This document shows, piece after piece, positions 35,048 through 45,879 of a stretch of DNA of 64,000 nt. Numbering within the stretch: the stretch's first letter is position 1; each line of letters opens with the position of its first letter. Origin of the DNA: Zygnema cylindricum (lineage: Eukaryota > Streptophyta > Zygnematophyceae > Zygnematales > Zygnemataceae); contig JBBHKE010002234.1 of the NCBI GenBank assembly GCA_037447655.1, forward strand, positions 1-64,000. Direction: 5' to 3'. A program made the translations under genes and the position numbers. A model generated the notes under the pieces. The model was given only the letters and a program-made list of their open reading frames with translations, was not told the DNA's origin and searched no databases.

Positions 35048-36068
35048 AATTGTGTGTGGCGACACAACTCATCAGAGAATAAAAGCGACAGTGGAAGAAC
35101 TTCATTAGAGAAAAGTGTTAGGTACAACTGGACCAAATGCCAGTTTAAAAATTCAACAACAAGCTACATAGCAAAAATCACACGTCAATGGTCCAAAGGA
35201 GTTCGCCTTCAAAACCAACTCTTCAATTAAAAAGAAACTCTTCAAATCGGAACCCTTCTTGTTGAAACTAAAACAAAATCGAATGCTACGCTAATAAACT
35301 AATTGTATGACAGAACGGTTGGTAGTGTAATAACCATATTCTTTGATAGTCACAATTTATTATTATGTGCCAAGCACTTGTATGGTGATTATAAGTACGC
35401 AAATAGGCGAAACTACCCAGTAATCACTCTAATCTTTCAAAAAAATGTTTCTATTTTACAAAATCAGACATTTTATGTACCAATATTTATGGTTATTGTC
35501 CTAGTAAAATTTAACTCTTCTCTCACTATTTTACGCGTGCTTGATTATAATTCTCATACTAGTCTAATCATACTCTAGTTACATAGATATGTTAGTCCAC
35601 CATGTAAGGGTTACAGTCTTCTGGCTAAGTACTTCCAGTAGTGTAGGTCCTAGGATGAACTAAAAGTCATTTACAAGTGTTTTTTGTACTTTGAAAAAGT
35701 ATTTTGAGAAAATGAAAGATCAATTGATATTATTACGGAGTAAGAAAACTTGAGCAAGTTTAGATTGCCCCTTGTTGCGTGTGTTATTTGTACAATAGCA
35801 TGAAATTTGCATACAAATTGTACATACATATTGCATCCTTATAAGCTCATGATGTATTTATGTTCAACAGAGTCATGTACTTAGAGTTAGATTAGGATAT
35901 TATGTAATTTGCTATATGTGTTTTATTTTTATTTTATTTTCTTGTTAAAATTTGCTTTCGCTTATTCAACAACGATAAACGAAAAACTAACGGAAAAAGT
36001 CTCCAATAACCATATTTCAAGGCAATGTGAACAGGGAGAAGTTAAGCAAAAGGGCAATTATTGCTTAC

Positions 36069-36248
36069 TACAAGATCCTTGATCTTTGACAGCTTGAAGA
36101 GCTCCTTCCATTTCCCAATCCGAATTTAGAAATATTCTCCAATTTTTCCGCCGGTCAACATATTGGAAACTTAAATATCGGAAGTACTTATTGACATATT
36201 TTGGGGGTTTAAATGGGATAGAACCTTCGGATAAGCCAAAACTCCTGG
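36069..36248 (-). CDS. C1 cysteine protease exon 1 (oxyanion Gln)
   Basis: 180 bp, phase 1-1, acceptor GGAACTTACAG, donor GTAAGC. It reads RSFGLSEGSIPFKPPKY, YFRYLSFQYVDRRKNWRIF, and SDWEMEGALQAVKDQGSC. The DWE..GAL.AVKDQGSC end is the papain-family segment that holds the oxyanion-hole Gln just before the active-site Cys, completed by exon 26911-27134 about 9 kb downstream. The usual ERFNIN inhibitory propeptide is not visible. The exon follows the PPSPPP array in phase. Confidence 0.85.
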
Positions 36249-36489
36249 CTGTAAGTTCCAGAAAGAAAGAAACACAACAATAATAAAACGATTAGAAATG
36301 ATGTGAAAAGGCATAAAATAGAACATTAGATTTACCACAATAATTGGAATTTAAAATGACCATTCCGACCATTGTTGTTTTGAAATATAATCGAAAAACT
36401 TAAAAAAGGGCATCAATAACGTAAACAAAAAAAATTATTTTAACTGCATCCTATAATTTTTTAAAACGTTTTTTCCAATGCTTACAACA

Positions 36490-37300
36490 AAATTCGTCAA
36501 GTTAGGAAATCCTGAACATTGTCACCCGAAAAAATTATTGAAAACCTTAAATAAAAATCAAAATCATCAAAACCGCAAAAAAACTCTAAAAAATCATCAC
36601 ATGGCCAACATAAAACTTTCCATGTAAATTTCATTGGTCTATCTTTTAAAGAAAAGAATAAAATGAGTGTTTGTCATATTTTTGTAAGACAAAGCTATAA
36701 ATCTTGGGTGAGCCTTGTTCATAAATCATGAGCTTCCAATAAATACATGAAACATAAGCGTAAGAAAACAAAGTCACCACACTTGTTTTAAACAGATTCG
36801 TGATTTTGGATTCATTGTAAAAATATTTGTAAACCCCAACCTTTTGTCATTTGAATTCGTTATTTTATTCAATTTGAATCACTTGTTTGAATATTGACTG
36901 ATGTGTTAATCGACTGATCTAATGGATTTATTTTGGAATTATCTTTGGATTTTGAATTATACTAACTTTACGATATTTATCAAATTTTACTCTGTTGTGT
37001 TGCTAAATTTACATTTACCTATTAAATTTTCATCGGCTCTTTAACTCCATAAAAATTATCAGCTTATTTGGTTGTGGATTTTTTTATCACTTAGAGATTT
37101 TAATCAACTTACTCACTTAATTATTTACGACATATTCACGTCGTACTTTTCAAAACTTAACCACCATTCTAAGCTATATATTTGGTTATTGACTATTGAT
37201 TACTTTCTTTTTGTTATTATTCGATGAATAAATTTAACAATTACGAGTACAAGTTTTAGGGCAGGCGTCATACTTGTAAGAGGTGGAGGAGGTGGTGAAG
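36490..37300 (-). repeat. Intron cassette homologous to 6.6-7.44 kb
   Basis: See 6600-7440. Here the cassette lies in its apparently original place, between the PPSPPP exon and the first protease exon. Confidence 0.8.
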
Positions 37301-40300
37301 GACTTGGAGGTGGAGAAAGGGGAGAGGGAGGAAGAAATAGGGTTGGTGGAGGACTTGGAGGGAGAGATGGGGGGGGAGATGGGGGAGGTCGTGGTCTCGG
37401 AGGGGGAGATGGAGGAGGAGATGGGGGGGGGTCGTGGTCTCGGAGGGGGAGATGGAGGAGGAGATGGGGGGGGTTGTGGTCTCGGAGGGGGAGATGGAGG
37501 AGGAGATGGGGGAAGTCGTGGTCTCGGAGGGGGAGATGGAGGAGGAGATGGGGGGGTTCGTGGTCTCGGAGGGGGAGATGGTGGAGGAGATGGGGGAGGT
37601 CGTGGTCTCGGAGGGGGAGATGGAGGAGGAGATGGGGGAGGTCGTGGTCTCGGAGGGGGAGATGGAGGAGGAGATGGGGGGGGTCGTGGTCTCGGAGGGG
37701 GAGATGGAGGAGGAGATGGGGGGGGTTGTGGTCTCGGAGGGGGAGATGGAGGAGGAGATGGCGGGGGGTCGTGGTCTCGGAGGGGGAGATGGAGGGGGAG
37801 ATGGAGGAGAAGATGGGGGAGGTCGTGGTCTCGGAGGGGGAGATGGAGGAGGAGATGGGGGAGGTCGTGGTCTCCGAGGGGGAGATGGAGGAGGAGATGG
37901 GGGGGGTTGTGGTCTCGGAGGGGGAGATGGAGGAGGAGATGGGGGAGGTCGTGGTCTCGGAGGGGGAGATGGAGGAGGAGATGGGGGAAGTCGTGGTCTC
38001 GGAGGAGGAGATGGAGGAGGAGATGGGGGGGTTCGTGGTCTCGGAGGGAGAGATGGAGGGGGAGATGGGGGGGGTCGTGGTCTGGGAGGGGGAGATGGAA
38101 GAGGAGATGGAGGAGGAGATGGGGGAAGTCGTGGTCTCGGAGGGGGAGATGGAGGAGGAGATGGGGGAAGTCGTGGTCTCGGAGGGAGAGATGGAGGGGG
38201 AGATGGGGGAGGTCGTGGTCTCGGAGGGGGAGATGGAGGAGGAGATGGAGGAGAAGATGGGGGAGGTCGTGGTTTCGGAGGGGGAGATGGAGGGGGAGAT
38301 GGAGGAGATGGGGGAGGTCGTGGTCTCGGAGGGGGAGATGGAGGAGGAGATGGGGGAGGTCGTGGTCTCGGAGGGGGAGATGGAGGAGGAGATGGGGGAG
38401 GTCGTGGTCTCGGAGGGGGAGATGGAGGAGGAGATGGGGGGGGTCGTGGTCTCGGAGGGGGAGATGGAGGAGGAGATGGGGGGGGTTGTGGTCTCGGAGG
38501 GGGAGATGGAGGAGGAGATGGTGGGGGTCGTGGTCTCGGAGGGGGAGATGGAGGAGGAGATGGGGGAGGTCGTGGTCTCGGAGGGGGAGATGGAGGAGGA
38601 GATGGAGGAGGGGGGGGGTTGTGGTCTCGGAGGGGGAGATGGAGGAGGAGATGGGGGGGGTCGTGGTCTCGGAGGGGGAGATGGAGGAGGAGATGGGGGA
38701 GGTCGTGGTCTCGGAGGGGGAGATGGAGGAGGAGATGGGGGAGGTCGTGGTCTCGGAGGGGGAGATGGAGGAGGAGATGGGGGAGGTCGTGGTCTCGGAG
38801 GGGGAGATGGAGGAGGAGATGGAGGAGAAGATGGGGGAGGTCGTGGTTTCGGAGGGGGAGATGGAGGGGGAGATGGAGGAGATGGGGGAGGTCGTGGTCT
38901 CGGAGGGGGAGATGGAGGAGGAGATGGGGGAGGTCGTGGTCTCGGAGGGGGAGATGGAGGAGGAGATGGGGGAGGTCGTGGTCTCGGAGGGGGAGATGGA
39001 GGAGGAGATGGGGGAGGTCGTGGTCTCGGAGGGGGAGATGGAGGAGGAGATGGAGGAGAAGATGGGGGAGGTCGTGGTCTCGGAGGGGGAGATGGAGGGG
39101 GAGATGGAGGAGATGGGGGAGGTCGTGGTCTCGGAGGTGGAGATGGAGGAGGAGATGGGGAAGGTCGTGGTCCCGGAGGGGGAGATGGAGGAGGAGATGG
39201 GGGAGGTCGTGGTCTCGGAGGGGGAGATGGAGGAGGAGATGGGGGAGGTCATGGTCTCGGAGGGGGAGATGGAGGAGGAGATGGGGGAGGTCGTGGTCCC
39301 GGAGGGGGAGATGGAGGAGGAGATGGGGGAGGTCGTGGTCCCGGAGGGGGAGATGGAGGAGGAGGTGGAGGGGGTGGTGGTCTCGGTGGGGGAGATGGAG
39401 GAGATGGAGGAGGGGATGGGGGTGGTGGTGGTCTTGGAGGGGGAGATGGAGGGGGAGATGGAGGAGGAGATGGGCGGGGTGGTGGTGGTCTTGGAGGGGG
39501 AGATGGAGGGGGAGATGGAGGAGGAGATGGGGGAGGAGATGGGGGTGGTGGTGGTCTCGGAGGGGGAGATGGAGGGAGAGATGGAGGAGGAGATGGAGGA
39601 GGTGGAGGACTTGGAGGGGGAGATGGAGGGGGAGATGGGGGAGGAGATGGGGGTGGTGGTGGTCTCGGAGGGGGAGATGGAGGGGGAGATGGAGGAGGAG
39701 ATGGAGGAGGTGGAGGACTTGGAGGGGGAGATGGAGGGGGAGATGGGGGAGGAGATGGGGGTGGTGGTTGTTCCGGAGGGGGAGATGGAGGAGGAAATGG
39801 AGGAGGAGATGGGCGGGGTGGTGGTGGTCTTGGAGGGGGAGATGGAGGGGGAGATGGAGGAGGAGATGGGGGAGGAGATGGGGGTGGTGGTGGTCTCGGA
39901 GGGGGAGATGGAAGAGGAGATGGAGGAGGGGATGGGGGTGGTGGTGGTCTTGGAGGGGGAGATGGAAGGGGAGATGGAGGAGGAGATGGAGGAGGTGGAG
40001 GACTTGGAGGGGGAGTCGGAGGGGGAGATGGAGGAGGAGATGGCCGGGGAGGTGGTGGTCTCGGAGGGGGAGATGGAGGAGGTGGGAGGAGGTGGAGGAC
40101 TTGGAGGGGGAGATGGAGGGGGAGATGGGGGAGGAGATGGGGGTGGTGGTGGTCTCGGAGGGGGAGATGGAGAGGGAGATGGAGGAGGAGATGGGGGAGG
40201 AGATGGGGGGTGGTGGTGGTCTCGGAGGGGGAGATGGAGGGGGAGATGGAGGAGGAGATGGAGGAGGTGGAGGACTTGGAGGGGGAGATGGAGGGGGAGA

Positions 40301-41549
40301 TGGGGGAGGAGATGGGGGTGGTGGTGGTTCCGGAGGGGGAGATGGAGGGGGAGATGGAGGAGGAGATGGAGGAGGTGGAGGACTTGGAGGGGGAGATGGA
40401 GGGGGAGATGGGGGAGGAGATGGGGGTGATGGTGGTCTCGGAGGGGGAGATGGAGGGGGAGATGGAGGAGGAGATGGAGGAGGTGGAGGACTTGGAGGGG
40501 GAGATGGAGGGGGAGATGGGGGAGGAGATGGGGGTGGTGGTGGTCTCGGAGGGGGAGATGGAGGGGGAGATGGAGGAGGAGATGGGGGAGGAGATGGGGG
40601 TGGTGGTGGTCTCGGAGGGGGAGATGGAGGGGGAGATGGAGGAGGAGATGGAGGAGGTGGAGGACTTGGAGGGGGAGATGGAGGGGGATATGGGGGAGGA
40701 GATGGTGGTGGTGGTGGTCTCGGAGGGGGAGATGGAGGGGGAGATGGAGGAGGAGATGGAGGAGGTGGAGGACTTGGAGGGGGAGATGGAGGGGGAGATG
40801 GGGGAGGAGATGGGGGTGGTGGTGGTTCCGGAGGGGGAGATGGAGGGGGAGATGGAGGAGGAGATGGAGGAGGTAGAAGACTTGGAGGGGGAGATGGAGG
40901 GGGAGATGGGGGAGGAGATGGGGGTGATGGTGAACTCGGAGGGGGAGATGGAGGGGGAGATGGAGGAGGAGATGGAGGAGGTGGAGGACTTGGAGGGGGA
41001 GATGGAGGAGGTGGAGGACTTGGAGGGGGAGATGGAGGAGGTGGAGGACTTGGAGGGGGAGATGGAGGGGGAGATGGGGGAGGAGATGGTGGTGGTGGTG
41101 GTCTCGGAGGGGGAGATGGAGGGGGAGATGGAGGAGGAGATGGAGGAGGTGGAGGACTTGGAGGGGGAGATGGAGGGGGAGATGGGGGAGGAGATGGGGG
41201 TGGTGGTGGTCTCGGAGGGGGAGATGGGGGGGGAGATGGAGGAGGAGATGGAGGAGGTGGAGGACTTGGAGGGGGAGATGGAGGGGGAGATGGGGGAGGA
41301 GATGGGGGTGGTGGTGGTCTCGGAGGGGGAGATGGAGGGGGAGATGGAGGAGATGGAGGTGGAGGACTTGGAGGGGGAGATGGAGGGGGAGATGGAGGAG
41401 GAGATGGGGGTGGTGGTGGTCTCGGAGGGGGAGATGGAGGGGAGATGGAGGAGGAGATGGAGGAGGTGGAGGACTTGGAGGGGGAGATGGAGGGGGCGGA
41501 GGAGGAGATGGAGGAGGTGGATGACTTGGAGGGGGTTGAGGAAAAATGG
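37274..41549 (-). CDS. PPSPPP array exon (hydroxyproline-rich linker), frame disrupted
   Basis: The acceptor ATTATTTCCAG at 41550 leads in phase 1 to IFPQPPPSHPPPPSPPP. At the far end PPPLT is followed by donor GTATGA at 37273 in phase 1, matching exon 36069-36248. Between them lie hundreds of PPSPPP/PPRPPPP/PPRPRP units of the kind found in pherophorin-like wall proteins. The exon is 4276 bp, not a multiple of three. The PPSPPP reading switches frame about five times, near 41437, 40085, 38615, 37763 and 37427, each where a G-run or unit differs in length. A TGA interrupts one frame at 39249. Alternative start: ATG 41602 with a signal-like MTRWNHSYILILFFIISS. Indels may be real or assembly error in a repeat. 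Confidence 0.6.
37320..41520. repeat. 4.2-kb GC-skewed minisatellite (42-bp and ~108-bp units)
   Basis: The left half (about 37.38-39.40 kb) is 42-bp units built on GGTCTCGGAGGGGGAGATGG. The right half (about 39.40-41.50 kb) is composite units with an added GGTGGAGGACTTGG block. The plus strand is almost all purine with frequent GGGGG. All six frames stay open over long distances because the units have few stop-forming triplets. Confidence 0.95.
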
Positions 41550-41602
41550 CTGGAAATAATGAAGAACAAAATTAAAATGTAAGAATGATTCCATCGGGTC
41601 AT

Positions 41603-42689
41603 AATGGAATTTTCATGGTTTGTTCAAACGAATGTTCAGAAAACTAAACAAATGATTTAAAAACTCCTTACCAGTACGTCCATCTATTCTAATATTTTTT
41701 TGATGTCTTCTATGTTACAGACACCTACGCAACTACCTTCTCAACTCTCATTGGTTAACTCGAGCTCTTTTTTATCAGGAGATTTTTTGGGCTTTGATTT
41801 TGAAGCGGGGATTGGTTGGGAGTGTAGAGTATCGGCATGTCCATATTTTTCCCGTGACGTGACGATTAACAATGTTTGTAATCGTACAAAAATTCTCTCT
41901 ATACTTGTCAAAGATTTTTTTTTCAGTTTCTGTCGTTTTTCTTTCGAATTTGGGTGTCTTCAATGCTTCATTAAGTTTTCCAAGCTGTAGCCTATTTATA
42001 TTATAAAACATGTGTTCAAATTTCATAAAAGGTGAGTAGTATGATTTAGGGTAATTCTTTTGCTATGATTTGAGTCACTATTGTATAATAGTTAGAAATC
42101 CTAGTAGTGGGTTACGTATTTATTGTCTTATCACAGAGCACAAAAGGCTCTCTTTAAGTAACAACATAACCGTTATATTGACAAGGTTGGTGATGTTGAA
42201 AAGGGGGTGATAACCGAAATCTTTTTTTTTAACAACTTTGTTCTTGCTACACAATGTTTCGGCCTGTGATCTTAAAGTTTTACATATATGTTTGCATATG
42301 ATATACTTATCGCTTATATGGACAAGAACTATTGAGAGGTTTTGTAAGTCGACATATGGCAACAGAGTAGAAGTAACATAAAAGTAGAAAGGGCAAGTCA
42401 AATAACCTTAGCAAAAATACTATTATACAAAATACACGAATAGACAACTTTAGGCGACAAGGTCATCCTTAAGTTCAACCACAGTAAAAACACAATTTAG
42501 AAAAATAGGAAAACAAAGTTTGTGCTACAAATTACATTTCATGTGAATGAAGTGTTGGTGATATTTAAGAGCTTTAACGAAACTTTAAAATTGGCTGACC
42601 AGCTACCAACATGATTAAGTTCCCCAACAAAGCACATTCATTCGTAAGGGTAGAAAACAAAAGCTACAAATTCTTTGGAACGGAAATAC
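41603..42689 (-). other. Intron or intergenic stretch between lectin and PPSPPP exons
   Basis: AT-rich, no exon recognised. If the gene is split in two, the second promoter would be here; no distinct TATA element was convincing. Confidence 0.4.
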
Positions 42690-43418
42690 CTTGGAAACTG
42701 CTTTCAAAGCTCCAACTACGAATCTCATGTTTGTCGGCACAGAAAGCAGTCGCAGACGAGAACCCAACGTATGCCTCAGTAATTGTTTGGCATGAGTCAC
42801 ATACAGATGGCCTCAACAACTCGCAAAGAGACTTTTCGTACGTGAGCAAAGATGTAGCTGGCTTTGAGTCCTCGTTGTTGAGGTACACTTGCAAGGTTTG
42901 ATAGGTACCATCATATTCGAGCCATGCATATTTGGTGGACTCACTGAAGTCATCCAAAATAGGTGACAGGCTAGCTGTCACTGGCGCAAAAAGAAAGTTT
43001 TCACGTATGCCGACATAAGGTCCATTAGGATCGTCCCAGTTGACATGAGTGTCAAAAACAATGCTTAAACTTCCGACAATAGTCTGGCCTGTATATTCAA
43101 GTCCAAGTGATTCACCGACCCCTCCCAGGTTAGAGAAGTCTATGTTTGAACCAAGAAATGTGAAGGCAAAGCCATTGCCATGGCAATAAGCGTCATTGTT
43201 GTAGATGTTGAAAGAGAACTGCACATTGAATGAAGCTTCTTTACATCCATCACTGCCGCTATCTCGGAGAAGTGGGACCAAATCCTGATACAATGCTCGT
43301 CCAACTTGATCGCCACTAGCTGGTGTAATTTGAAGTATTGAAGAGTCAACTCCAGATGATCCGGATAAGAAAAGCCTTGCAGATTCATCAAACTCCGTGT
43401 ATGAAAACGTCGTGTGAC
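42690..43418 (-). CDS. Legume-type (L-type) lectin domain exon
   Basis: 729 bp = 243 codons, phase 1-1, acceptor ATTATCCTTCAG, donor CAAG|GTATTT. The full lectin fold is visible: HTTFSYTEFDESARLFLSG, ILQITPASG, ASFNVQFSFNIYN, GNGFAFTFLGS, SLSIVFDTHVNWDDPNGPYVGI, AWLEYDGTYQTLQVYLN, AYVGFSSATA and RSWSFESSF. These follow the legume lectin pattern through the final GFSA(T)..HIL.WSF strand. In the metal-binding EFDT motif the Glu is Val (VFDT), while Asp, Asn and Asp further on remain, so Mn/Ca binding may be altered. No kinase exon follows; the lectin leads in phase into PPSPPP. Confidence 0.9.
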
Positions 43419-44432
43419 CTGAAGGATAATATTTGTTGACCGTAGGAGACCAAAAGCAAGGAAAATTAATAAGTTCATGGTAGCTGCAAACATAGATAGT
43501 GTTTTATAGTTCTTATTTTAATGCGGCTTGTATCTTGGGTACACCCATCTACAAAGTACAATGTAGGTTTTGGTAGAGTTACCAATTCAGCTTAGTGAAT
43601 CTAAGTTTCTCAAATAGAAACACAACTGAATTACAAAAAAATAAATGAGTAAAGTGGGATGACCTCACAAACGGGAATTTAAGAATTCAAAACACCATTC
43701 ATGAATAAACTATGTTTCTTTTATCCATGAAGGTGGGGCTTAGACTCGTTAATTTGAAGGGATCTAAAAGTAAACGAGTTGATATTGTAGGATACAAGAG
43801 TATACAGCTACAACTACAAGTTTAGCAGTAATATAAATAGTGAAATCTTTCTATAGAAAAGTATAGCTATGGATTATTTTTTTCTTGGGGATACAAACAG
43901 AATTCGAAATTTTAAAAATACATGGCTGTTGGAAAAGAAAGTAAACTACACCAATAAAGTCTTTATGAAAATTATCTACTATGATGTTTCAATTATTACT
44001 GTGTATGGGAAGAAATTCGTGAAAGCAAATTGTTACAAACGCTTATTTTCCACGATGCAATTAAACAAAAAATATAAGAAAAGTTACTTGCCCACGACAT
44101 TATAGAAAATACATGATTGTTGCAAAAGGAAAAATACTACACCAATGGAGTCAATTAAAATGGACAATTATGATGCTTAACTATTAGTGTATGTGTGTGA
44201 GGAAAAAAGTCCTGAACGCAAATTGCTACTAACTCTTATTTTTAACAATGCACTCAAATAACAAATGTAAAAAAGCATACTTGCCTATGTGATGGTTCAT
44301 ATTTTTTGCACCAAAGATGCCAAAATGGAATGCACGATCTTTGTAAATGAAGGGAAAAAGCAAATAGAACCGCAAAAAAAGTACTCGACCAAACTTTTGC
44401 TTCAGAGATACAATAGTAAACAGAACACCTAC

Positions 44433-44666
44433 TTGGAAACTTCATGTACAAATACCCCGAATCCACGTCACTCCAAGTCGATTTATCGGCTTTCCACTTT
44501 ATCCAACATTGCATATCCTCCTATCCTAAAGCTACATTTTACATTCCTCTCTAGTTTTGCACATTCTGGAACGGTCAACCATAGTATGCAATGTCATTTC
44601 CAGAAGCATCTTTATTGGGGTAAGCGGTGAAAGTATACTGAATATTTTGATTGCACGCTTGAGCAT
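44433..44666 (-). pseudogene. Third PAN/apple exon, decayed
   Basis: 234 bp, exactly the length of the intact PAN exon 48316-48549, with the same phase-1 acceptor and donor positions. It starts ACNQNIQYTFTAYPN and ends MQCWIKWKADKSTWSDVDSG..YMKF in the same frame. Between them, two opposing indels put the central ~25 codons out of frame with at least four stops (first TGA after DIAYYG). Because the exon is symmetric, skipping it would leave the flanking modules in frame. Confidence 0.75.
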
Positions 44667-45134
44667 CTGCATAGTGGAGGGAATTCCACAGACAAAATGT
44701 TAATCAAATTCTGCTGTCAAACAATGAAAGGACAAAAAAAATATAAAAAATATATATAAATACAACAACTACAGAATGCCCTTGCATATCTCCAGCTCGT
44801 TACCTTGCGGAATGGTTGTGGGCACATTTTTGTTAGATTTACGATATTCTAATTTGTAAATTATATAGTAGAATTGAGTCAAAACAATACCTGTACACAC
44901 ATGAGTACATCTTTTTAATTTTTACACACATTACTCAAAAATTTGCCATTTGCAACTTGTGAAAAGCATGAGAACATTATTTTCTTACCAAATCCTTGGC
45001 TACCCTGGTTTGAAGAACAGAATGTACAAGAGAATGTACATACAAGATTGATGGTTTATTATGAATTGACGTGTTAGGATACAAGATACTGACTAAATGA
45101 TTTCATTTGCTAGATATACCATGTTCTAACTCAC

Positions 45135-45599
45135 CGTAGCCGTAAACGCGGACTTCGCAAAGTGTTAGAATTTTATTTTCACCACTTATGTGCACCCAAA
45201 CGTAACGGCCAGTGATCAAGCATGTCTTCGTGTGGGGTCTTCCATCATCCCCTATCAACTCATTATAATTACTATTATAATAATTGAAAGGATCGCACTG
45301 ATTGTTTCCTTCACTATTCCAACTTTGGTTGCTTGATCCCACCCATACTTCAACCCCACTCATTTGAAGCTGCCAGTCATTCCGGTTCCATAACTCAACC
45401 TTTTCAATTTGTGAGGATTTCCCGAGGTCCACCATCCACCATGGGTCAGTTTGACCATCACCGCCAAAGGTGTGCGAACAGCTGTTATCATAGAAATTTC
45501 CATTTGTGTTACCGTCAACTGCAAGATTTGCCAAATATTCGACTTCATTTTCAATGTATGTGCTACTCTGGTCTGTCGGGCGGCCCTCGGCAAAATTAA
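45135..45599 (-). CDS. F5/8C (discoidin/fucolectin-like) exon 2
   Basis: 465 bp, phase 1-1, acceptor TTTTTCTAG, donor GTGAGT. Reads NFAEGRP..QSSTYIEN, LAVDGNTNGNFYDNSCSHT, TDPWWMVDLGKSSQIEKVELWNR, VEVWVGSS, TKTCLITGRYVWVHI and LTLCEVRVYGY. These are the hallmarks of galactose-binding-like F5/8C or fucolectin domains (DG...N.., DPWW.VDLG, NR, C...GRYV.V, L.LCEV.VYG). Likely role: binding fucose or other glycans outside the cell. It is highly similar to 49025-49474. Confidence 0.9.
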
Positions 45600-45879
45600 C
45601 TAGAAAAAAAACAACAAAAGTTGTAAATTAGTGTTACTCATACACTCAGCATCAATTGGTATATTGCAACTTCTACAACCTCAAGAGAAAAAAAACACAA
45701 CAATGGTAACTCAAAAAGAGTAAGGGTTGAAATTGTAATTTAGCATAAAAAAAATCATTCAACGAGATTAATAAGTAAATAATCCTGATTGGAAGTTTTA
45801 AAACTACAAAAGAAAAAATGTTGGAACCAAAAATTAGTCTATCCACTATGAGAGGGAAGAAGGAAGTGAGCGAATTCTC

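Larger units (their letters stand above)
27135..36068 (-). other. Long intron (about 8.9 kb) between protease exons 1 and 2
   Basis: Contains unclassified repeat DNA (28.5-33.2 kb), a gypsy fragment (34.26-35.05 kb) and AT-rich filler. A less AT-rich block at about 27840-28440 has no ORF or RNA signature that I recognise. No further protease exon was found. Confidence 0.6.

Noticed and set aside
37283-41582. Plus-strand ORFs of more than 1000 codons (Gly/Asp- or Glu/Val/Met-rich)
   Set aside because: They are frame by-products of the purine minisatellite. All frames are open there and the minus-strand PPSPPP reading joins recognised exons.
41560-41602. ATG 41602 with a signal-like hydrophobic stretch as the certain start of a separate protease gene
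   Set aside because: It overlaps a good acceptor (ATTATTTCCAG) that fits the lectin exon phase. Both remain possible, so it is noted as an alternative only.
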